A stretch of DNA of 41,699 bases from Villigracilis sp900696595 (GTDB taxonomy: Bacteria > Chloroflexota > Anaerolineae > Anaerolineales > Villigracilaceae). The stretch covers positions 1-41,699 of the forward strand of contig SZPH01000024.1 in assembly GCA_030263615.1 (NCBI GenBank), written 5' to 3'. Positions 1-7,850 of the stretch are shown in pieces. Positions within the stretch are counted from its first letter, which is position 1, and each line of letters opens with the position of its first letter. The notes beneath the pieces were generated by a model. The model searched no databases and had not been told where the DNA came from. It saw nothing but the letters and a program-made list of their open reading frames with translations. Made by a program: the position numbers and the translations under genes.

Positions 1-2
1 GC

Positions 3-74
3 GCTACCATGGTTGCCAAGGCTCGAGCCGCCTGGATTAGCCGCCAATGGGATGCCTTGCCGTTGGCTGCTTGA
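3..74 (+). CDS. possible C-terminal end of an upstream gene (partial)
   Basis: An open frame enters from the window edge and reads 23 codons to a TGA at 72-74, with an Ala/Arg-rich ending (VAKARAAWISRQW then DALPLAA). Nothing in it identifies a family. The two other plus frames run to stops at about 36 and 139. I favour this frame because a good promoter follows its stop and its composition looks coding, but it could be non-coding sequence. Confidence 0.3.
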   Translation, partial: ATMVAKARAAWISRQWDALPLAA

Positions 75-85
75 TTCTACAGAAT

Positions 86-114
86 TTGAATGCTCCCAAT
101 CGCGCGATTATAAC
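86..114 (+). promoter_or_regulatory. predicted sigma-70-type promoter for the prenyl synthase
   Basis: TTGAAT at 86-91 and TATAAC at 109-114 are separated by 17 bp, matching 4/6 and 5/6 of the housekeeping consensus. Transcription would start near 121 and leave a leader of about 95 nt before the ATG at 218. I see no clear riboswitch or attenuator in the leader. Confidence 0.45.
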
Positions 115-217
115 GCCTGTTTCAGCCGCATCGGATAAAATAACGACGGCTCGCGCCCATTTACCGGCGACTCCCCCGCCCCATTGATGCGGGATTTCTC
201 GAAGAAGGAATTGATGC

Positions 218-1255
218 ATGGCAGGAAACCTCCAAAAGAAAATGCTCGAAGCGATAGAGAGCGAATTGCAAAGGCAGGCGGGCAGGCTCGACCAACCCCG
301 CACCCGTCAGTTTCATGAAATGCTGGCGTATCACATGGGTTGGACGGGCGAGGGGGCGGGGGCGCAGGCGGCTGGGAAACGAATCAGGCCGCTGTTGTTA
401 TTGCTGTCGCTTGTTTCCGCCCATGGCGGGGAAAGCGGGCGGGAAGATTATGTAAATTGGCTGCACGCGATCCCCGTCGCCGCTTCTGTCGAACTGATCC
501 ATAACTTTTCGCTTGTCCACGACGACATACAGGATAATTCCGAACTCCGACGCGGACGGAAGACCGTCTGGGTCAAATGGGGCGCGCCCATGGCGATCAA
601 CGTCGGCGACGCTCTTTTCGTCATCGCCAACCAAGCCGCGCTCGACCTTCAAGATCATTTCCCGGCTCCGATGGTCGTTCGCGCGGCGCGCATCCTTAAC
701 GATTGCTGCCTGGAACTTACGAAGGGCCAATTCCTGGATATGTCTTATGAAGACCGCTCCGACCTTGCAATAGGCGATTACATGCCGATGGTCAGTGGGA
801 AAACTTCCGCCCTGCTTTCTGCCTGCACTCAGGTTGGAGCCTTACTTGGCTACGCGCAAGGCGAGGCGGTTGAGTGTTTCCGATTGTTCGGTTATCACCT
901 GGGGTTTGCCTTTCAAGTGCAGGACGATATTTTGGGCATTTGGGGCGATGAAGCCGTCACCGGGAAATCGGCGGCGAGCGATCTCGTCGAGGGGAAGAAC
1001 TCCCTGCCTGTTTTATATGGCTTGGAGAAAAACGGCAGGTTCGCCCGGCGTTGGAGGGAAGGTCCCATCGCCCCCGCTGAGGTGAAGGAGGTCGCGTCCA
1101 TGCTGGAGGATGAAGGCGGGAAAAATTTCGCAGAGGAGGTCTCGGAAGAGGAGACCCGCAAGGCGCTTGATTTTCTCGACAAGGCAAACCCGCAGGGAGA
1201 GGCTGGCGAGGTTCTGCTCGGGCTGGCAAACCTGCTCCTGAAACGCAACCAGTGA
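218..1255 (+). CDS. polyprenyl synthetase (geranylgeranyl diphosphate synthase-like)
   Basis: A 345-residue trans-isoprenyl diphosphate synthase, which would condense allylic diphosphates with isopentenyl diphosphate in the cytosol to make C15-C20 or longer precursors for quinones, carotenoids or lipid carriers. The first aspartate-rich motif is HDDIQD (D102, D103, D106), followed by an SELRRG segment. The second is QDDILGIWGD (D236, D237), followed by TGK, SDL and GKNSLPV. This DDxLGIWGD form is typical of actinobacterial-style GGPP synthases. AAGGAA at 205-210 lies 7 bases before the ATG and fixes the start. Length is normal. The gene stands alone between its own promoter and the tRNA. Product chain length cannot be read with certainty. 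Confidence 0.9.
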   Translation: MAGNLQKKMLEAIESELQRQAGRLDQPRTRQFHEMLAYHMGWTGEGAGAQAAGKRIRPLLLLLSLVSAHGGESGREDYVNWLHAIPVAASVELIHNFSLVHDDIQDNSELRRGRKTVWVKWGAPMAINVGDALFVIANQAALDLQDHFPAPMVVRAARILNDCCLELTKGQFLDMSYEDRSDLAIGDYMPMVSGKTSALLSACTQVGALLGYAQGEAVECFRLFGYHLGFAFQVQDDILGIWGDEAVTGKSAASDLVEGKNSLPVLYGLEKNGRFARRWREGPIAPAEVKEVASMLEDEGGKNFAEEVSEEETRKALDFLDKANPQGEAGEVLLGLANLLLKRNQ

Positions 1256-1287
1256 CCGGGTCCGGTTCGAGGCGTTTAAATCCGCGC

Positions 1288-1317
1288 TTGACACGGCTTT
1301 TTAGCGTGCCGTATAAT
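1288..1317 (+). promoter_or_regulatory. consensus promoter of the tRNA-Gly gene
   Basis: A perfect TTGACA (1288-1293) and a perfect TATAAT (1312-1317) with an 18-bp spacer lie 12 bp upstream of the mature tRNA. Transcription would start near 1324, about 6 nt before the tRNA 5' end. Confidence 0.85.
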
Positions 1318-1329
1318 CCCATTACCCAA

Positions 1330-1404
1330 GCGGGTGTAGTTCAGTGGTAGAACGCTTGCTTCCCAAGCAAGATATCGTGGGTTCGACTCCCATCACCCGC
1401 TCCA
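1330..1404 (+). tRNA. tRNA-Gly (anticodon CCC)
   Basis: All arms fold. The acceptor stem is GCGGGTG/CACCCGC, the D arm GTTC/GAAC, and the anticodon stem CTTGC/GCAAG with loop TTCCCAA. The anticodon CCC (1362-1364) reads GGG glycine codons. The T arm is GTGGG/CCCAT with loop TTCGACT. The discriminator is T1401, and CCA is encoded at 1402-1404. A consensus promoter precedes it and a hairpin terminator follows directly, so it is a single-gene transcription unit. Confidence 0.97.
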
Positions 1405-1405
1405 C

Positions 1406-1434
1406 AGCCGAGGGATGCGTTCCCCCGGCTTTTT
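1406..1434 (+). terminator. Rho-independent terminator after tRNA-Gly
   Basis: GCCGAGGGA (1407-1415) pairs with TCCCCCGGC (1421-1429), a 9-bp stem with one A/C mismatch and a 5-nt loop, followed by TTTTT (1430-1434). It begins 2 nt after the CCA end and separates the tRNA from the sensor operon. Confidence 0.8.
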
Positions 1435-1438
1435 GTTA

Positions 1439-1447
1439 TGCTATACT
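1439..1447 (+). promoter_or_regulatory. extended -10 promoter candidate for the sensor operon
   Basis: TGCTATACT is an extended -10 element (TGnTATAAT type) just after the tRNA terminator. No good -35 lies at the usual distance, which extended -10 promoters tolerate. The predicted start near 1454 leaves only about 20 nt before the ATG at 1473. It is the only promoter-like sequence I see ahead of the long gene series. Low-level read-through from the tRNA unit is also possible. Confidence 0.45.
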
Positions 1448-1472
1448 ATTTGCAAGTTGTAAGGTTGCTGTC

Positions 1473-1916
1473 ATGGATACGCCCGCGCAGTACAGTAAAA
1501 TTCCGCGTGGAGAATTGCATGAGATGACAAATGCAGGCAAAGGCACAATCTTGTATGTGGAAGACAACCCGGATAATCGCAACCTTATCCGCAGGGTGTT
1601 GAACGCCGAGGGGTATGCGGTGATCGAGGCTTCACATGCGGACCACGCCGTTCAAAAACTTGCGCAGGAAAAAATAGACCTGATCCTGATGGACATCAAT
1701 ATGCCCGGCGTGGACGGGTACACGCTGACGGCAAAGATCAGGCAAATGGAAAAATTTTCCGGCATCCCGATTGTGGCGGTGACCGCCAACGTGATGCGGG
1801 GCGACCGGGAAAAATCGCTCGAAGCAGGCTGCGACGGGTACATCCAGAAACCGATAGACATTGATACGCTTGCCCAGCAGATCGAACGCTTCCTTACAAG
1901 GAGAACCAATGCCTGA
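1473..1916 (+). CDS. single-domain response regulator (REC only), first gene of the sensor operon
   Basis: A 147-residue protein that is essentially one CheY-like receiver. The acidic pair is E30-D31 in VEDN, the phosphoacceptor is D74 in LILMDINMPG, the Thr is in VAVTAN and the Lys in IQKPID. There is no output domain, so it should act by protein contact or as a phosphoryl shuttle. The open frame extends back into the tRNA, so an internal start must be chosen. ATG 1473 has AAGG 8 bases upstream and sits just after the extended -10. ATG 1524 is the alternative, with GGAGA about 10 bases upstream. The end overlaps the next receiver gene by 8 bp, implying translational coupling. Confidence 0.88.
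   Translation: MDTPAQYSKIPRGELHEMTNAGKGTILYVEDNPDNRNLIRRVLNAEGYAVIEASHADHAVQKLAQEKIDLILMDINMPGVDGYTLTAKIRQMEKFSGIPIVAVTANVMRGDREKSLEAGCDGYIQKPIDIDTLAQQIERFLTRRTNA
1898..1903 (+). promoter_or_regulatory. ribosome binding site that fixes the second receiver start
   Basis: AAGGAG, 5 nt before the ATG at 1909, inside the last codons of the preceding gene. It selects this ATG over an in-frame candidate at 1861. Confidence 0.8.
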
Positions 1917-2367
1917 CCAAGACCAGACTCTCGCCGTTTCAGACACCCAGCCCATCCGTAAGGCGACCATTCCGAAAGACGCCGCAGTGCTTGTGGTGGA
2001 AGATAATGTGTCGAATTTTGTCCTAATCGCCCGCATGTTGGGGTATCTCGGAATTCATTGCGAATGGAAAACTTCTGGGTATGAAGTTGTGGAATATGCC
2101 GACACCCTGCCGCGTCTCGACCTGATCCTGATGGACATCCGCCTGCCGTATGAGGATGGTTACGGCGCGCTCAAGAAGATCCGCGCTTCGGACAGATTCA
2201 AGTCCGTGCCGATCGTGGCGGTCACGGCAGAAGCCAGCCTGGAGCAGATGAATAAGGCGAGGGATTCCGGATTCGACGGTTTTCTTGGGAAACCGCTCGA
2301 CCCGGACCGTTTTCCGGACCAGATTCGCCGCATCTTGAACGGCGAGCCGGTTTGGGAATTCAGTTAG
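1909..2367 (+). CDS. single-domain response regulator (REC only), second copy
   Basis: A 152-residue protein: about 24 variable residues, then one receiver domain. The acidic pair is E31-D32 (VVEDN), the phosphoacceptor is D76 in LILMDIRLP, followed by VAVTAEA and the Lys in LGKPLD. It resembles the first receiver in length and motifs (both have VEDN, LMDI and VAVTA), so the pair probably arose by duplication. No DNA-binding or enzymatic domain follows. It lies 20 bp before the first large sensor. The likely phosphodonor is the hybrid kinase at 27830-31192, but that is inferred from position only. Confidence 0.9.
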   Translation: MPDQDQTLAVSDTQPIRKATIPKDAAVLVVEDNVSNFVLIARMLGYLGIHCEWKTSGYEVVEYADTLPRLDLILMDIRLPYEDGYGALKKIRASDRFKSVPIVAVTAEASLEQMNKARDSGFDGFLGKPLDPDRFPDQIRRILNGEPVWEFS

Positions 2368-2387
2368 CGTTGATGTAAAACCTTCGA

Positions 2388-5300
2388 ATGGAAAATCCCG
2401 CGGCGCCGACCAAACATGGATCTCAAAAAGGAAGGTTCAAGGGCAGCCTAACCCGCACCCTCGTCAGGACGCTCTTGATCTTTACGTTCATTCCGCTTGT
2501 CTCGATGGCGGGAGTCGCGTACCTGCGCGCGCAAACGCTTCTACGCGAGCAGGCGAACGCCCAGTTGAAAAACCTGCTTGCGAACCAGGTGGGTGAAATC
2601 GAGCGGGATGCAAGGGAAAGGGAGAGGGAGTTGCAATCCCGATTCGAGGGGGAGGAGGCGGCGGTTTTGATCGAAGCCGCCCTGCATGCCAACCGGCAAA
2701 GCGACCAATTCCAATCCATCCGCCGGGAATTTTTCGAGACCCTGCTCGACAGTCCTACGGGAAACATGGCGGGATACGACGGCTTCATCCTGCTCGACGA
2801 CGACGGGCACATCGCCCTTGCCAGCGACGAGAATTGGGAAGGCGAGTCGCTCGACCCGGCGCTTTTTGAGTTCGAGGAAAGCCGTTCGATTCTGCTCTTC
2901 GGGCTGCCGCCGCTGTATCCCGATGAAGTCATTCTTCTGACTGCCGTTCAATATAAAACTGCGCAAGGGGATTCGATCCTGGGAGCGATTGTCGGAATCA
3001 CAAGGGAGGCGGGCGCGCAGGAAATACTCGAGCCGTTGAACGTGCTTGCCCCCTACGCAAATTCCTATTTCGTCCTGCCGGACGACACACTCTTCACTTT
3101 GGATCGGGAAAGCGGCTCTTTCGCCGCCGCAACTTTAACCGGCGCGTCGAGGGACGCGCTTCACGCCGAGATGGATAGGGCGACCAGCCTCGAAGTTTCC
3201 TCCCCCACCCCGCTGGATTTGGAGTTTGAGGCCGGGACGGGCATCATCTCGCAGTTTCTCTGGCTTCCAGCGATTCACAGCGGGGTTGTGCTGGCGGTCA
3301 ACACCCGGGACATCTTCGAACAAATCAACAGCCTTGCCGCGTTTACGATTCTGCTCATCAGCGCCTCGATGATCGCAATGGGGGTCATCCTTTATTACGG
3401 CACAAAAAGGGTCATTCAGCCCCTTCAAGCGCTTTCCGCCATCACCTTGAAAATGGCGGACGGCGACTGGAATCAACGCGCCCGCGACACCGGTTCGGAC
3501 GACGAAGTGGGCGTCCTCTCGCGCTCCTTCAACCTGCTTGCCGATCAGATCGAAGAGAGTCGCCGCTCCCTGGAGCGAAAGGTGGACGAGCGAACGCTTC
3601 AGATTCGGACGGCGGCTGAGGTGGCGCAAAACGTGACCGCCATCGCCGACCTCGACGAAATGTTGCGAAAGACGACCGAACTGCTCGCCAGACAGTTTGG
3701 CTTCTCGCAGGCGAGCATATTCCTCGTGGATCGCAGCGGAAAAAACGTGGAATTCAAAAGCGGGTTCGGTTCGGCGTCCAGGGAATTTGCTGAAAGAAAA
3801 CACAGCCTGCCCATCGGCTCTCAATCCATCGTCGGCTGGGTGGCGGCAAATAACGAGGCGCGGCTTGCCTCCGACGTGACGGAAGACCCGCTTCATCTGA
3901 AGAATGAACTATTGCCCGAAACGCGCTCCGAGGTCTGCGTCCCAATCGCGCTCGGCAACAACGTGATCGGCGTGCTGGATGTGCAAAGCGCCCAGGCGGG
4001 AGCCTTCAACGAGGAGACGACGGTCATGTTGAAGACGCTCGCCAGCCAGGTTGCCGCCGCCATTCAAACCGCCGGGCTGGTCGAAGCCAGCAAGGTTGAT
4101 TTTCAAGAGTTGGATAGACTCTATCGGTCGAGCCGCATGGTCGCCGAGGCAAAGGACAAGGCGGAGGTTCTGCGCGCAGGCGGTTTGATCTTGAAAGACT
4201 CCCCGCACCCAGCCCTGCTCTTTCAATCGAAGGGCAACACTTTCAAGGTTACGGCGGCGTCGGATGTCGTTCGGGACGAAGTTCCGCGCAACTGGTGGGG
4301 GGAAGGCATGTCAGCCGATGAGCAAGACCTGGATACGTTCTTTTCAAGCGGCATGGTTTCCGCGTCCAGCGCAAGCGTCGAACTCCCCATGATTCTGCGG
4401 ACTATTCTCCGGTCGCTCAACCTGCTGAACGGCGTTTTCCTGCCTGTGAAGGGACGGGAGGCGCTCGAAGGGTTGGTCTTGATCGGCTCGAAACAGCAAA
4501 GCCCGGCAGAGGCTTCGATCCGTCCTTATGAAAGCCTGGCAGATTTGATGTCCGTCGCCATTCAGCGCGCCGACGCGATTGCCCAAACAGAGAAGCACTT
4601 AAGTGAGGTCGAATCGCTGTCTTCGATCAACGAATTGAGTTCCTCGGTTTCCGATATCCAGGGATTCTTCCACGCCCTGCTCGCCAAAATACAGCAGATC
4701 ATCGGAGATTACAACCTGATCGTCGCCATCTACGACAAGGCGACCGATTCGATCCGCATCCCGTTCAGCTACGAAGACGGAAAGGTCGTTTCGATTCCTC
4801 CCTTCCCCCTCGGCGAAGGGCTTACATCCATCCTGATTAAAACCCGTCAGCCGTTAATGCTCATAAAAGACACGGAACGGAGGTTGGCGGAACTCGGCGC
4901 CAAGGTGATCGGCAAACCCGCCCGATCCTGGATGGGCGCGCCGATGCTGGTGCAGGGCGAGCCGATCGGGGCGCTCATCATTCAGGACCTGGAACGCGAA
5001 GGGGCGTTCAATGAAGACGACATGAAATTCTTCCTGACCGTCGCCGGGCAGGTGGCGGGCGTGATTAAGAGCGTGGAATTATTGGAGGAGAGCAAGCAAA
5101 AGGCTCTGCAATTGGAGACCGCCGCAGAGATCGCGCGCGACATCAGCGGCTCTCTCAACCTGGATGAACTTCTGAGCAAAGCCGTTCAATTGATCCGCGA
5201 ACGGTTCGATTTCTACCATGCGGCGGTCTTCCTGCTCGACATGCCCGGCGAGTTTGCCGTCGTGCGCGAAGCGACCGGCGAGGCGGGCGCGCAGATGAAA

Positions 5301-6266
5301 CGGCAGGGATACAAGATCGGGGTCGGCTCGAAATCCATTGTGGGTTATGTGACCGGCAAAGGCGAACCCCTAATCGTGAGCGACACGACCAAAGACCTGA
5401 CCTATTATCCCAACCCGCTTTTGCCGGACACCCACGCTGAGGCGGCCATTCCCCTGCGGATCGGCGACCGCATCCTCGGCGCCCTGGACGTGCAAAGCGT
5501 CATGCCGTATGCGTTCCATGAAGACAACCTGCGCAGCCTGCAGATCCTCGCCGATCAACTTGCAATTGCCGTGGAAAACACGGAACTCTTCGCAGAAACG
5601 CAGGAACATCTCTCGCAGCATCGCCTGCTTCACCACATTACATCCTCCGCCGCTTCGGGGACGACGCTCGAGGAGGCTCTCGAAAGCGCGGTGAGCGGGC
5701 TCCAGGTGACGCTGGGAGGCGACCGCGTAATGATCCTGCTCGTAAACCGCGAGAAAAGCGAATTGGAAGTAAAGGCGTCGGTCGGTTTTGCCAACGACAT
5801 CGCGGGGATGAAGATCGCCATGGGTTCGGGAGTCGCCGGTTGGGTCGCCGCGCACCGGCGCGCGCTCCGCCTGCGCGACGTTTTGGAAGACCCGCGCTAC
5901 ATACAAATCAGCGCGAACACAAGGTCTGAAATGGCAGTGCCTTTGATCTACCGCAACGAAATTCTGGGCGTGATCAATGTCGAGAGCGAGCAAACGGACG
6001 CCTATTCCGATAACGATGAAGAAATGCTGGGAACGCTGGGCGGGAGCCTTGCCGCCGTGATCGCCAATGCCCGGTTGGTGGAACAGATCCGGACGCAGTC
6101 GGAACGCGAACGGCTCGTCCACGAAATCACTGCCCGCATCCGCCGCTCCACGGACATCCAATCCATTCTTCATACCACCGCAAGCGAAATCACCCGGGTG
6201 ACGGGAGCGCGTTATACCCGGATTGACGTGCGCCCGAAAACGCGCGCCAGCCTGGAAGAGGAATAG
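2388..6266 (+). CDS. sensor 1: membrane protein with extracytoplasmic domain, HAMP and five GAF-like domains, no kinase domain
   Basis: The largest sensor (1292 residues). Helix 1 is about residues 23-46 and helix 2 about 312-335, with an extracytoplasmic sensor of some 260 residues between them, possibly CACHE-like but too divergent to assign. HAMP (341-393) is followed by a coiled coil ending in VDERT. GAF-like domains lie at about 418-560, 576-735 (very divergent), 748-895, 913-1067 and 1082-1235. The fourth carries the NPLLPDTHAE variant of the motif shared by the array. The chain ends in the tail found in all eleven sensors (about 1238-1280). No H box, N box or G box occurs, so it cannot be a kinase alone. 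No strong ribosome binding site precedes the ATG. Its stop abuts the next ATG. Confidence 0.85.
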   Translation: MENPAAPTKHGSQKGRFKGSLTRTLVRTLLIFTFIPLVSMAGVAYLRAQTLLREQANAQLKNLLANQVGEIERDARERERELQSRFEGEEAAVLIEAALHANRQSDQFQSIRREFFETLLDSPTGNMAGYDGFILLDDDGHIALASDENWEGESLDPALFEFEESRSILLFGLPPLYPDEVILLTAVQYKTAQGDSILGAIVGITREAGAQEILEPLNVLAPYANSYFVLPDDTLFTLDRESGSFAAATLTGASRDALHAEMDRATSLEVSSPTPLDLEFEAGTGIISQFLWLPAIHSGVVLAVNTRDIFEQINSLAAFTILLISASMIAMGVILYYGTKRVIQPLQALSAITLKMADGDWNQRARDTGSDDEVGVLSRSFNLLADQIEESRRSLERKVDERTLQIRTAAEVAQNVTAIADLDEMLRKTTELLARQFGFSQASIFLVDRSGKNVEFKSGFGSASREFAERKHSLPIGSQSIVGWVAANNEARLASDVTEDPLHLKNELLPETRSEVCVPIALGNNVIGVLDVQSAQAGAFNEETTVMLKTLASQVAAAIQTAGLVEASKVDFQELDRLYRSSRMVAEAKDKAEVLRAGGLILKDSPHPALLFQSKGNTFKVTAASDVVRDEVPRNWWGEGMSADEQDLDTFFSSGMVSASSASVELPMILRTILRSLNLLNGVFLPVKGREALEGLVLIGSKQQSPAEASIRPYESLADLMSVAIQRADAIAQTEKHLSEVESLSSINELSSSVSDIQGFFHALLAKIQQIIGDYNLIVAIYDKATDSIRIPFSYEDGKVVSIPPFPLGEGLTSILIKTRQPLMLIKDTERRLAELGAKVIGKPARSWMGAPMLVQGEPIGALIIQDLEREGAFNEDDMKFFLTVAGQVAGVIKSVELLEESKQKALQLETAAEIARDISGSLNLDELLSKAVQLIRERFDFYHAAVFLLDMPGEFAVVREATGEAGAQMKRQGYKIGVGSKSIVGYVTGKGEPLIVSDTTKDLTYYPNPLLPDTHAEAAIPLRIGDRILGALDVQSVMPYAFHEDNLRSLQILADQLAIAVENTELFAETQEHLSQHRLLHHITSSAASGTTLEEALESAVSGLQVTLGGDRVMILLVNREKSELEVKASVGFANDIAGMKIAMGSGVAGWVAAHRRALRLRDVLEDPRYIQISANTRSEMAVPLIYRNEILGVINVESEQTDAYSDNDEEMLGTLGGSLAAVIANARLVEQIRTQSERERLVHEITARIRRSTDIQSILHTTASEITRVTGARYTRIDVRPKTRASLEEE

Positions 6267-7850
6267 ATGACACAGTTGTCGAATCCCGCTCCCGGCGAAG
6301 TAAGCGACGCCACAAAACGCGTGTACCGATCGTGGCGGGAAGGATTTGTCCTTCCCCTGCTGATCGGCATTCTGGTCTTTGGCGCGATCGCGCTGTTCCC
6401 CGCAATCAGCGCGTCCAACAGCCTGCTGGTTAACTCCATTTTTATAGGCGTATACGCGCTCATCGCCGTCAGCGCGGTATTCAAATTTCCCTATGCGGTC
6501 CGCATCTCGGCTTTCCTCTTTGGGATATATGCGGTCGCGATCGGCGAATTGATCAGCCTGGGAATACTCGGCGACAGTCTGTTTTTCTTCCTGGCGCTGA
6601 TTGTTTTTTCCACAATGTTGTTATCGCCGCGGGCGGGCATTTACGCCATCGCCGCCGGAATCGCCACGTTTCTCGTCGTCGCGCCCTTAATGCTCGAAGG
6701 TTACCTCGTCGCTCTCAACCCCAACGCCGCCCCCGCCAGGTGGGAAGACTGGCTCAGCGCCGCTGCCGCCCTGCTCATGTTCGGCGTGGTAATCATCATC
6801 GGTTTTCGCCAGTTGGAGAGGGAGTTTTCCGCCGTGCAGGAGAAGGTCGCTCAAACGCTGGCAGAACTGCGCGACGAAAGAAACAACCTGGAAACCCGGG
6901 TCGAGGAGCGCACCCTGCAGTTGCGTCGCATCAATGAAGTGGAAAGGGCGGTGGCGGCCATCCTGGACGCGGGCGAAATCCTGCCCATGGCGACGCGACA
7001 CATCCAAAGTGAATTCGGCTTCTATTGCACCGCAGTCTATCTCATGGATTCAACGGGACAATGGGCGGAACTGACGGAGGCTGTCGGCGAAGCGGGCCGG
7101 TTGATGAAGGAACGAAAACACCGCCTCAATGTCAACGGGAAAAGTTTGGTAGCCCAGGTCATCCGCTCGAAATCGGGACAGATCGTCCAGGACGGTTCGC
7201 AGATTCGCCAGGAGTATCCGCTCTTTCCCTACACCCGCTCCCTGATCGTGACGCCCCTGGTGGCGGGAGACGCCATCCTCGGCGCGCTGGAGATGCACTC
7301 GTCAAAAGAGAATGAGTTTCTTCCCCAGGATCTGGACGCCTATCAAAATATGGCAAACGGCATTTCGATCTCAATCGAAAATTCCCGGCTTTATCAACAG
7401 GCGCAACAAAGCATCAGGGAAATGCAGGCGACACAGCGGCAATACCTTGAAAATGTGTGGAATTCGCTCGCGGCGGATATCAAATTGCAGTACGCCATCG
7501 GCGACACGGATCAGCCGGGAAACCATCTTTTGGAAGCGCCGCTTTCATTGAGGAATCAAGTCATCGGCCAGATCACAGCGCAGGGCGACGATGAGTGGAG
7601 CGCCGAACAGAAAGACCTGGTCGAGTCCATAGCGGTTCAGGCTGCGCTTGCGTTGGAAAATGCGCGCCTCGTCGAGGAAAGCCAGTCCGCCGCCTCGCAG
7701 GAGCGCCTGACGAACGAGATCGTCGCAAAAATATGGGCGTCGCAGAACATGGATGCCATTCTCCAGACCGTCGCGCGCGAGTTGGGGCGCAACCTGGAGG
7801 CTTCCGAAGTCGAGATCGAAGTTTCGCTGGAAGGAATCGCGGATGAATAA
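6267..7850 (+). CDS. sensor 2: six-helix membrane domain plus GAF domains, no kinase domain
   Basis: A 527-residue protein. About six hydrophobic helices (roughly residues 27-178) form a compact membrane domain resembling MASE-type inputs, with no large extracytoplasmic loop. A coiled coil (180-215, containing VEERT) leads to a GAF domain (220-376). This GAF is the most divergent of the group: the NPDLPxTRSE element is replaced by a YPLFPYTRS-like segment, and there is a Cys in the first strand (FGFYC). A shortened GAF-like segment (427-470) and the conserved tail (478-521) follow. No HisKA, HATPase or other output exists. The ATG follows the previous stop without a gap, with AGAGGA just upstream. 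Confidence 0.82.
   Translation: MTQLSNPAPGEVSDATKRVYRSWREGFVLPLLIGILVFGAIALFPAISASNSLLVNSIFIGVYALIAVSAVFKFPYAVRISAFLFGIYAVAIGELISLGILGDSLFFFLALIVFSTMLLSPRAGIYAIAAGIATFLVVAPLMLEGYLVALNPNAAPARWEDWLSAAAALLMFGVVIIIGFRQLEREFSAVQEKVAQTLAELRDERNNLETRVEERTLQLRRINEVERAVAAILDAGEILPMATRHIQSEFGFYCTAVYLMDSTGQWAELTEAVGEAGRLMKERKHRLNVNGKSLVAQVIRSKSGQIVQDGSQIRQEYPLFPYTRSLIVTPLVAGDAILGALEMHSSKENEFLPQDLDAYQNMANGISISIENSRLYQQAQQSIREMQATQRQYLENVWNSLAADIKLQYAIGDTDQPGNHLLEAPLSLRNQVIGQITAQGDDEWSAEQKDLVESIAVQAALALENARLVEESQSAASQERLTNEIVAKIWASQNMDAILQTVARELGRNLEASEVEIEVSLEGIADE

Noticed and set aside
37..303. Minus-strand open frame over the prenyl synthase leader
   Set aside because: Overlaps the leader and start of a clear gene, has no recognisable domain and runs against the predicted promoter.
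1344..1472. N-terminal extension of the first receiver gene beginning inside the tRNA
   Set aside because: The frame is open only by chance through the tRNA and terminator; starts at 1473 or 1524 have ribosome binding sites and lie after the terminator.
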